Below, piece after piece: positions 6,150-12,147 of a DNA stretch of 12,147 nucleotides (its first letter is position 1; every line of letters starts with the position of its first letter). The notes beneath the pieces are model-generated. The model was not told the DNA's origin. It saw only the letters and a list, made by a program, of their open reading frames with translations, and ran no database searches. The position numbers were made by a program, and so were the translations under genes. Source of the stretch: an uncultured Spirochaetaceae bacterium (GTDB lineage Bacteria; Spirochaetota; Spirochaetia; Treponematales; Treponemataceae); contig CALNCH010000183.1 in the NCBI GenBank assembly GCA_937875245.1, positions 1 through 12,147 on the forward strand, read 5' to 3'.

Positions 6150-6725
6150 ATGAACTATAAGCGTAACATTATTCTGGCAGTGGGTATTTTCAGTATTTTA
6201 ACAGGCATTCTGTTGTTAGGTTTGTTGTCCTCGGAATTATCTTTTAGAAACTTTTTTTTGCGTCCAACCCTTCTTTTTATTCTGGGGGCAATAACAATAT
6301 ATATTAGCCTAGTTTCTACTCGATATCCTTTATTTACCTTTTCAGGAATGTTTTTTTGTTGTGCCGGTATTTTATTTCTTTTTATTGACGCAAAATTAAT
6401 AAAATCTAATATAGAACAGTTATGGCCTGTTTTGGTTATTATGTCTGGTGTTTTTCTTTTTCCTTCCTGCTATCTCCGCTCTAAAAAAATAACTCCTTCT
6501 TATGTGGTTCCTGCAATGTGTTTAGTCTGTTTAGGACTACTTTTTTTACTTTTTTCCATGGATATAATCAAAATCCCTTTTAGTACTTTTGCAGCTCGTT
6601 GGTGGCCCTTTGTTTTAATTATTTTCGGTATAGGTTTAGTAATTTTATTTTTTCTAAATCAATACCAAAAAAATCCTTTTTCATTAGATGAAGAAGACGA
6701 TGATGAGGATGAGGATATCTCTTAA
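6150..6725 (+). CDS. Six-helix membrane protein with two WP-type repeats (DUF5668/LiaF-N-like)
   Basis: This 191-residue protein has about six predicted membrane helices (roughly 7-27, 39-57, 60-79, 91-108, 117-136, 151-169). The helices contain two copies of a LWPVLVIMSGVFLF / WWPFVLIIFGIGLVI motif at 91-104 and 151-165. Paired WP..(L/I)I..G helices are typical of the DUF5668 / LiaI-LiaF-type transmembrane region, which is usually a small membrane module of unknown biochemical role. The C-terminal tail is strongly acidic (DEEDDDEDEDIS) and should face the cytoplasm. No enzymatic residues are evident. It starts at ATG 6150 with no ribosome binding site, directly after the predicted leaderless promoter. 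Its stop TAA shares an A with the ATG of the downstream lipoprotein gene (TAATG), so the two are translationally coupled. Confidence 0.78.
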   Translation: MNYKRNIILAVGIFSILTGILLLGLLSSELSFRNFFLRPTLLFILGAITIYISLVSTRYPLFTFSGMFFCCAGILFLFIDAKLIKSNIEQLWPVLVIMSGVFLFPSCYLRSKKITPSYVVPAMCLVCLGLLFLLFSMDIIKIPFSTFAARWWPFVLIIFGIGLVILFFLNQYQKNPFSLDEEDDDEDEDIS

Positions 6726-8436
6726 TGAGTCCTTGGTATTCAATAAAAAGTCTTTTTTTTATTGGCTCTATTATTACACTATTGCTTCTCATTTCCTCTT
6801 GCGTTTCTAATCCAGAAGTAACTTCTGATGAAAAACAGATTACTGGAGTTTTAACACCTGTTAGTTCTTCTGGGGTACATCTAAATAATGATGTTTCTAG
6901 AGATTTTTTTTATTTTACAGATAGTTCAATAACTCAGCAATTTTATTTAGGTTCTCCTTCTTCTTTACGAAGTATGGTTTCTGAAATTCGAAAAAATCAA
7001 AATAACTATTCGGCTCAAGAAAAAGTTGTTTTAGCAGTCACGAATGCTTTTTTTACGTATGCTTGGACAGCGGATCGAATATCCATAGAAATACCCAGTA
7101 ATTTACCGGATAATTTATATATATCCACCCTAAAGGATATTGCTTCTGGGGTATATTCAGAGAACAGAAACTCTGATGATTTTATTTCCCTTATGCTTCC
7201 TTCTCTTGTCTTACTTTCAGCTCCTTCAAATCATTCCTTTTATGAAGATGCCGAAGTTTCACTCCAAAAAGCTCTCCTCTTGGTCCCTGATTCAGTGATT
7301 GCTCAGTATTTGTATGGAATACTGTTGTCTCGTAAAGAAGAATATGCGAAAGCTGTGGAAGTACTTAAAAAAGCCTATACAAGGGATAGTGGAAACATCT
7401 CTTTGAAAAAAACATATGCCCAAGTTTTATGGAAGAATAAACAAGGGGAAGAAGCTTTTGAACTCGGATTGGCTCTTCTAGCTGTAGATTCACAAAATAT
7501 TGAGTACTTGCAGAATCTTATGTGGCTCAGATTTTGCAAAAAGAACCTGAAAGTTCTTACTACTTGTTATTTCGAGCAAAGATTCTTTTTCAAATGGGAG
7601 AATATTTGAAAGTATCATCTTTGTTAGATGCCTATTCTCGTATGAATTCTTCTGATAAAGAATATTTATTATTGCGAACTCAGCTCCAATTAGATTGGAA
7701 TAAAAATACCACTGCCGCTATTGCAACTATTCAAGAAGCTTTAAAAGAATATCCTTCTGATTACGATGTACTTTTAATGGCCGCAGAAATTGCTTCAACT
7801 GCTAATTAAACAATTAATGGACAAAATTCTTTACAACTATTGTCAGGCCTCTCTGCAACAGAAAAACAGAATACCTCCGTTTTAGCGATTACAATACGTG
7901 AAGCAGTACGAAACCGTGAGTGGAAAAACGCTTATGATTCAAGTGTAATTTTAATAAAAAATAACGAGAATGATTTATCTATTGAACAACTGTTAACTCA
8001 TGTTGAGATTTGTCTTTCTTTAGCCAAAATTCCAGAAGCTAAGCAATATTTAGATCCAATTTATAAAACTCACAACACAAATGAAGAAGTAATACAGTGG
8101 CATTTAAGACTTTTAAAAGCAGAAGGAAAAAAAAGCGATTGTTTGACACTAATAAATAGCTTATTACAAAATGCCTCGGGAAAATTAAAAACCATCTTGT
8201 ATTATGAAAGAAGTACATTACAAAATACTGATGAAGCAATTTTATCTGACTTACGTCAGAGTTTAACTGCTAATCCAAGAAACGAAAATGCCCTCTATGA
8301 TTTATATCAATTTTACTTTACAAGAGGGGATTATAGAAAAGCACAGTATTATTTAAAACAAGTACTTGCAATTACTCCTCAAGATTCTCTCCTACTTCAA
8401 AAGAATGTAGAATTAGAGAAATTACTTGCACGCTAA
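6725..8436 (+). pseudogene. Broken TPR-repeat lipoprotein gene (one frameshift, one nonsense codon)
   Basis: The first part (6725-7609) encodes a lipoprotein signal ending LLLLISSC (lipidation at C26), a linker domain, and TPR helices from about residue 172. After about 7520 the TPR pattern continues in the -1 frame (AQILQKEPESSYYLLFRAKI, from 7525). The original frame instead gives an atypical aromatic and basic tail and stops at 7607-7609. The second frame is closed by TAA 7807-7809 but continues beyond it, still TPR-like, to TAA 8434-8436 (last repeat near DYRKAQYYLKQVLAITPQD). Restoring one base near 7520 and one sense codon at 7807 gives a single protein of about 570 residues. No ribosome binding site or good start lies at either break. 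The gene follows the membrane protein by a TAATG overlap. It is either a recent pseudogene or carries sequence errors; a functional split gene is less likely. Confidence 0.75.
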
Positions 8437-8454
8437 TTTTTTTTCCCTTATACT
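8426..8454 (+). promoter_or_regulatory. Possible promoter of the rubredoxin gene
   Basis: TATACT (8449-8454, 5/6) is a good -10 box. Seventeen bp upstream is TTGCAC (8426-8431), a weak -35 inside the end of the TPR gene. The start would be near 8461, leaving a leader of about 11 nt that consists of the AGGAGG ribosome binding site and spacer. It would let rubredoxin be made independently of the damaged gene upstream. Confidence 0.4.
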
Positions 8455-8471
8455 CAATGGAGGAGGAATTT

Positions 8472-8630
8472 ATGAAAGAATATGTGTGTACAGTTTGTGC
8501 GTATGTCTACAATCCAGAAGTGGGAGATCCAGATGGTGGAATTGCACCAGGGACTCCTTTTGAAGACATCCCAGATTCTTGGACTTGTCCTGTTTGTGGG
8601 GCAACAAAAGAAATGTTTGAAGAAAATTAA
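8472..8630 (+). CDS. Rubredoxin
   Basis: This is a 52-residue protein with the complete rubredoxin signature: C6-x2-C9 in VCTVCAYVYNPEVGD, then PDSWTCPVCGATKEMF with C39-x2-C42. The four cysteines bind one iron. The hydrophobic-core aromatics (Y4, Y11, Y13, F30, W38, F49) are at the usual places, and the length is normal for the single-domain family. It is a small cytoplasmic one-electron carrier that in anaerobes typically feeds electrons to superoxide reductase, rubrerythrin or flavodiiron oxygen/NO reductases; no such partner is in the window. ATG 8472 has a strong GGAGGAGG (8459-8466) 5 nt upstream. Its position between a TPR gene and the sec genes suggests no functional link to export. 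It supports an anaerobic or oxygen-scavenging lifestyle. Confidence 0.96.
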   Translation: MKEYVCTVCAYVYNPEVGDPDGGIAPGTPFEDIPDSWTCPVCGATKEMFEEN

Positions 8631-8660
8631 TAAACTTCAGTAACTAATTTCCGCAAAAAA

Positions 8661-8713
8661 CCGCAGGGTATTTCTTACTTGACTACATAATAATTAACGT
8701 GATACCCTGTCGG
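8661..8713 (+). promoter_or_regulatory. Long-loop inverted repeat and weak promoter ahead of yajC
   Basis: CCGCAGGGTAT (8661-8671) pairs with ATACCCTG-T-CGG (8702-8713): 11 bp with one bulged T (8710), around a 30-nt loop. The loop contains TTGACT (8679-8684), and 18 bp further TGA-TACCCT (8700-8708) could act as an extended -10, so the repeat arm would overlap the -10. A T7 run (8722-8728) begins 8 nt after the second arm, too far for a standard terminator. Promoter, operator or attenuator are all possible. No short open frame that might encode an export-sensing arrest peptide is visible here. Confidence 0.35.
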
Positions 8714-8752
8714 GACAAGTATTTTTTTAAATTTATAAGGATGGAAATTGGT

Positions 8753-9163
8753 ATGTATATCAATGCATTGTTGCAGACAGCTGCAGCTCCTGAAGGCTCT
8801 TTGTTAATGACATTTTTGCCTTTTGTTTTAATTTTCGTAATTTTCTATTTCTTCATTATTCGACCTCAGAACAAGAAACAGAAAGATACTGAAAGAATGA
8901 TTTCAGCTCTTAAAAAGGGTGACAAAGTTGTTACTATTGGTGGTATTCATGGTGTTGTAAGTTCTACAAAAGAACAAACAGTTATTGTGAAAGTTGATGA
9001 TGATACAAAAATAGAATTTAGTCGTTCTGCTGTTGCTTCAGTAGTTACTGATAAACCAGTAAAAGAAGAAAAAGCTGATAAAAAATTAAAAACAAAACCT
9101 GCTGTAGAAGAAAAAACAACAGAAAATACAGAATCTTCCTCAGAAAAAGAAGAAACAAAATAA
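8753..9163 (+). CDS. yajC: Sec translocase accessory subunit YajC
   Basis: YajC is the small inner-membrane partner of SecD-SecF in the holo-translocon. The 136-residue protein has a short outside N-terminus, one membrane helix (about 17-36, FLPFVLIFVIFYFFII) and the hallmark RPQNKKQKD (37-45). The conserved cytoplasmic domain follows: LKKGDKVVTIGGIHGVV (53-69), then a beta-rich TVIVKVDDDTKIEF. After residue 100 comes a low-complexity Lys/Glu/Thr tail, making it a little longer than the E. coli protein (110 residues). ATG 8753 is chosen because AAGGA (8737-8741) sits 11 nt upstream. The in-frame ATG at 8741 has no room for a ribosome binding site, and the GTG at 8699 lies in the upstream hairpin. 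It is the first gene of yajC-secD-secF. Confidence 0.94.
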   Translation: MYINALLQTAAAPEGSLLMTFLPFVLIFVIFYFFIIRPQNKKQKDTERMISALKKGDKVVTIGGIHGVVSSTKEQTVIVKVDDDTKIEFSRSAVASVVTDKPVKEEKADKKLKTKPAVEEKTTENTESSSEKEETK

Positions 9164-9179
9164 AAATCGGAGTTTAAAA

Positions 9180-10925
9180 ATGAGTAAAAGAAGTAGATTT
9201 CTTCTTATTCTTGTTGTCCTAGCTCTTTGTTTAATGTTCCTGTGGCCTACTATTGGCTGGTATGCAAATACGCCAAAAGAGGTACAGGCATTAGCATTAG
9301 GATCACTTGAAAAAATTAAAGATTATTCAAATGCAATGGCTGTTTCTGATGTAAAAGAATTAAAAGCTACTCAAAAAGCTGACAGTACAGCGGTATTACC
9401 AAAAGAATTTGCTTACATTGAAAAAGAAGCTAAGAAAAACTACAAATCTATGGGTAAGAAAGTTTCTTCTCCTATGACTATTCGAGAAGCTTTACTAGCT
9501 TTTTCTAGCGAAGCAGAATTGGTTACTTTAGTTGAAAACCAATATCGTAATGAGATATTAGCTGCGAAAAGTAAATATAACAGTTCTGTTAAACTAGGTT
9601 TGGATTTATCTGGTGGTATGAGTATCATCGTTCGAGCTGATCTTGATGCTGCTCTGGCTTCTCAAGGTGACTCGGTTTCTGCTGATAATGTAAGTACTTT
9701 TAAAGGAGAGGCAATGGCACAAGCTATTGAAACTCTTCGTAGCCGTATTGACCGTTTTGGTTTAACTGAACCTGTTATTCGTCAACAGGGTGAAAATCGT
9801 ATTTATATTGAAATGCCTGGCGCCGCTGAAGCAGATCAAATTAACTCGATTATCATGGGAAAAGGTATCTTAAATTTCCGTTTAGTAGATAGTGCAGCAA
9901 CTACTGCTTTTAATACATATTATTCAGCAAATCAAACAAGTACCTTTACTTCAGCTGGTGAGTTATTAGATCCATCCATTATTCCATCAGATACAGAAGT
10001 TTTAGGTCTTTATTCCAAAGATGAATATGGACTCGATGAAAGAGTTGGATACCTTGTTCTTAAGAAAGAAATAATACTTGACGGTAAACACGTTAAAAGT
10101 GCAGAAGTAGGTTCAGATAATATTTCTAGTAAACCACAGGTTAATTTACAATTAGATTCTGAGGGTGCACAAATATTTGGTGATTTTACTGCTGCAAATG
10201 TTGGTCAAGCTTTAGCTATTGTTTCTGATAATAAAGTAAAATCTTATGCAACAATTAGAGAAGCAATACCTGGTGGTCAGGTTGCTATTTCAGGGTTCGG
10301 CTTGGATGAAGCTCAAAACTTGAAAAAGGTTTTACAGACTGCTTGGTTAAGTGTTCCTCTTTCAATTGAAAGTCAGCAGGTTATTGGTGCTTCTCTTGGA
10401 GAAGATGCTATTAATCAAGGTCTTAAAGCAATTGTATTTGGATTATTATTAGTTCTAATTTTCATGTTAGCATGGTATAAAGGTGCTGGTTTAAATGCTG
10501 TTGTAGCCCAGGTTATGAACCTTTTTATGATGTTTAGTATTTTGTCTGCATTTGGATTGACCTTAACGTTGCCAAGTGTTGCCGGTATGATTTTAACAAT
10601 TGGTATGGCTGTAGATGCTAACGTAATTGTTTTTGAACGTATCAAAGATGAATTAAGAGCTGGTAAGGGTCGTGCAGTTGCAATTGCAGCTGGATTTGAC
10701 AGAGCTTTTTGGGCAGTTATGGACTCTAACATTACTACCTTCATTGCTGCTCTTTTCCTTTCTCAGTTAGGAACTGGTGCTATTCAAGGATTCGCTGTAA
10801 GCCTTGCAATTGGTGTATTCTCCTCTGTATTCACTGCTTTGTTTGTTTCTAGATTAATGTTCGATTTTGGAACCCAAACTTTGAAACATGAAAAAATCAG
10901 TATTTGCTGGAGATTGAAAAAATGA
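9180..10925 (+). CDS. secD: Protein translocase subunit SecD
   Basis: SecD works with SecF to pull exported proteins out of the SecYEG channel on the periplasmic side, driven by proton flow. The 581-residue protein has an N-terminal membrane helix (about 7-27) and the GLDLSGG motif (140-146). The periplasmic P1 domain carries ETLRSRIDRFGLTEP (184-198) and the ferredoxin-like GQVAISGFGLDEAQNL region (366-381). Five C-terminal helices follow. GMAVDANVIVFERI (475-488) contains D479, the equivalent of the proton-relay Asp in helix 4 of E. coli SecD. AALFLSQLGTGAIQGFAVSL (523-542) is also typical. An alanine- and lysine-rich helical stretch (about 35-135) lies between helix 1 and GLDLSGG. GGAG (9169-9172) precedes ATG by 7 nt. 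The stop overlaps secF as ATGA, so the two are coupled, as expected for subunits needed in equal amounts. Confidence 0.97.
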   Translation: MSKRSRFLLILVVLALCLMFLWPTIGWYANTPKEVQALALGSLEKIKDYSNAMAVSDVKELKATQKADSTAVLPKEFAYIEKEAKKNYKSMGKKVSSPMTIREALLAFSSEAELVTLVENQYRNEILAAKSKYNSSVKLGLDLSGGMSIIVRADLDAALASQGDSVSADNVSTFKGEAMAQAIETLRSRIDRFGLTEPVIRQQGENRIYIEMPGAAEADQINSIIMGKGILNFRLVDSAATTAFNTYYSANQTSTFTSAGELLDPSIIPSDTEVLGLYSKDEYGLDERVGYLVLKKEIILDGKHVKSAEVGSDNISSKPQVNLQLDSEGAQIFGDFTAANVGQALAIVSDNKVKSYATIREAIPGGQVAISGFGLDEAQNLKKVLQTAWLSVPLSIESQQVIGASLGEDAINQGLKAIVFGLLLVLIFMLAWYKGAGLNAVVAQVMNLFMMFSILSAFGLTLTLPSVAGMILTIGMAVDANVIVFERIKDELRAGKGRAVAIAAGFDRAFWAVMDSNITTFIAALFLSQLGTGAIQGFAVSLAIGVFSSVFTALFVSRLMFDFGTQTLKHEKISICWRLKK

Positions 10926-12147
10926 AAAAAATAATTCACTTTAGTAAAGCATTTGTACCCTGTGTAATACTAAGTTTAACTCTTATTGTACTAGGTGTTG
11001 TAGGTCTTTTTACAAAAGGCCTAAACATGGGTATTGATTTTAAACCAGGATTAATTGAAGAAGTTCGTATTGCACCTACTGCTTTAGAATTAAACTATAA
11101 AGGTACTGCTCGAGTTACTATTGAGCTGACTAACACTGATATGAAATTAATTGTCAGTGGTATTGGAGCAGATAACCAAACAGTTAGTTTTCCATACGTA
11201 AAATATGGTACCGTAGGTGCTTTAGCAACTGCTCTAAACGAAGTAGAAGGGGTAACTGCAACTCCAAAAGTTGATACAACGGTGTCTACAATTGGAATGT
11301 TTGCAAACTCTGAAGTATCAACTGTATTAGGCTTATCACCTTATCGTGTTCATTATAATTCAGGCTCATCTGTTGATATAGAAACTGTGAGAAATGCGGT
11401 TGCAGGAATTGAAGATGCTAGTGTAAAAGCTATTGGATCTGAAGCTGAACGTTCTTACCAGATTCGTGTAGGCGACGACGGTTCTAGTACAGAAATCAGC
11501 AAAAAGTTACAGAGTCTTGTTTCCACTGCATTAACAAGTGCCTTTGGTGAAGATAATGTAGCTGTAGTAAAAACAGATTTTATTGGGGCACAGTTTTCAA
11601 CATCATTAGCAACTAACTCTATTATTTTAGTTGTTCTTACTTTGCTCTTGATTTGGCTTTATGCTACAATAAGATTCCATTGGGATTTTGCTTTGGGTGC
11701 TGTTTTAGCAATTCTACATGATGCGTTAATTATGCTTGCTTTTATCACATGGACAGGTTTGGAATTCAACTCAACAATGATCGCTGCAATTTTGACTATT
11801 ATTGGTTATTCAATCAACGATACTGTTGTAGTTTTAGACCGAATTCGTGAAAACGTGAAGATTGTTAAAACCAAAAACTTCAAAGATATTTTGGATATTT
11901 CTCAATCCGAAACCTTACGAAGAACAATTATCACTACAGTAACTACTTTGTTAGCTGTATGCTCATTGTATTTCTTTACAACCGGTTCAATGAAAGAGTT
12001 CGCGCTTGCATTAATCGTTGGTATGATTTCTGGAGTTTTTTCAATTACAATTGCTGGTGCTGTAATTGCTTTTTGCCGTCGTAACTGGTCACCTTCTGAT
12101 GAAGAGAAAAAGACTCAGTTTATTGCGGTTGAAGATATCGAAGCAAA
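10922..12147 (+). CDS. secF: Protein translocase subunit SecF (partial, C-terminus beyond window)
   Basis: SecF is the partner of SecD in the proton-driven export motor of the inner membrane. At least 408 residues are present and the frame is open at the window edge. After helix 1 (about 11-31) comes GIDFKPG (37-43), matching the usual GIDFTGG position but with KPG. The periplasmic part, about 200 residues (32-232), is clearly longer than in E. coli SecF (323 residues in total). It includes an insertion-like stretch around 58-140 before the recognisable VDIETVRNAVAGIEDASV region. Helices 2-6 are standard: FIGAQFSTSLATNSIILVV, then RFHWDFALGAVLAILHD, IIGYSINDTVVVLDRIREN (293-311) and a terminal GSMKEFALALIVGMISG (355-371). 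The charged tail from 387 is near the expected end. Start ATG 10922 overlaps the secD stop (ATGA). Confidence 0.96.
   Translation, partial: MKKIIHFSKAFVPCVILSLTLIVLGVVGLFTKGLNMGIDFKPGLIEEVRIAPTALELNYKGTARVTIELTNTDMKLIVSGIGADNQTVSFPYVKYGTVGALATALNEVEGVTATPKVDTTVSTIGMFANSEVSTVLGLSPYRVHYNSGSSVDIETVRNAVAGIEDASVKAIGSEAERSYQIRVGDDGSSTEISKKLQSLVSTALTSAFGEDNVAVVKTDFIGAQFSTSLATNSIILVVLTLLLIWLYATIRFHWDFALGAVLAILHDALIMLAFITWTGLEFNSTMIAAILTIIGYSINDTVVVLDRIRENVKIVKTKNFKDILDISQSETLRRTIITTVTTLLAVCSLYFFTTGSMKEFALALIVGMISGVFSITIAGAVIAFCRRNWSPSDEEKKTQFIAVEDIEA

Noticed and set aside
7537..7543. C-AAA-AAG heptamer in the zero frame of the broken TPR gene, resembling a -1 slippery site (C-TTT-TTC also occurs nearby).
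   Set aside because: A shift here would keep the odd MWLRFC stretch, whereas switching frame near 7520 restores TPR-like sequence. The same gene also has an in-frame TAA at 7807, so programmed frameshifting would not give a full protein.
8631..8752. Search for a short arrest-peptide ORF upstream of yajC-secD-secF, as in VemP-type regulation.
   Set aside because: No start codon with a ribosome binding site opens a frame of useful length; only tiny frames such as TTG-ACT-ACA-TAA occur.
1..12147. Transposons, phage genes, CRISPR arrays, toxin-antitoxin pairs, tRNA or rRNA genes.
   Set aside because: No repeat array, integrase or transposase motif, attachment repeat or RNA-gene fold was seen; codon use appears even throughout.

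Overview
The window is AT-rich and reads like the chromosome of an anaerobic spirochaete, most likely a Treponema or close relative. The grounds are: several lipoproteins with loose, spirochaete-type lipoboxes; an envelope operon (TPR lipoprotein, MltD-like transglycosylase, OmpA-domain protein) whose last member resembles T. pallidum Tp0624 in layout; a 4-Cys rubredoxin; and a yajC-secD-secF cluster. The 5-keto-4-deoxyuronate isomerase gene would suit a pectin- or uronate-using gut or oral treponeme. The taxon is inferred from gene content, not from a database search.

Layout. Positions 1-134 hold the 3' end of an unrecognised gene. A near-perfect sigma70 promoter then drives kduI (213-1055). 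purN (1122-1790) follows behind a long stem-loop that covers its ribosome binding site and start codon. A lipoprotein gene of unknown function (1860-2540) ends at a symmetric terminator (2541-2584), which it shares with a convergent three-gene operon on the minus strand. Read from its promoter, that operon is: TPR-like lipoprotein (6084-5032), MltD-like lytic transglycosylase with LysM (5035-3923, ATGA overlap) and OmpA-domain protein (3916-2585). The three look like a peptidoglycan and outer-envelope maintenance unit.

Between 6084 and 6150 lies a compact divergent promoter. The two -35 hexamers overlap in the palindromic heptamer TTGGCAA, and both predicted transcripts would begin at or next to the AUG. 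Rightward come a six-helix membrane protein with WP-type repeats (6150-6725) and a TPR lipoprotein gene broken by one frameshift and one in-frame stop (6725-8436). A small rubredoxin (8472-8630) follows, then yajC, secD and secF (8753 to the window end; secF is cut off). YajC, SecD and SecF form the accessory complex that uses the proton motive force to help Sec-dependent export. The window is therefore mainly envelope biogenesis, with one sugar-acid and one purine enzyme on the left.

I found no mobile element, CRISPR array, RNA gene or evident new multi-gene system. The observations most worth testing are the mirror-symmetric divergent promoter with predicted leaderless mRNAs, the kduI-purN stem-loop, the broken TPR lipoprotein gene, and the OmpA domain that lacks its usual peptidoglycan-binding aspartate.
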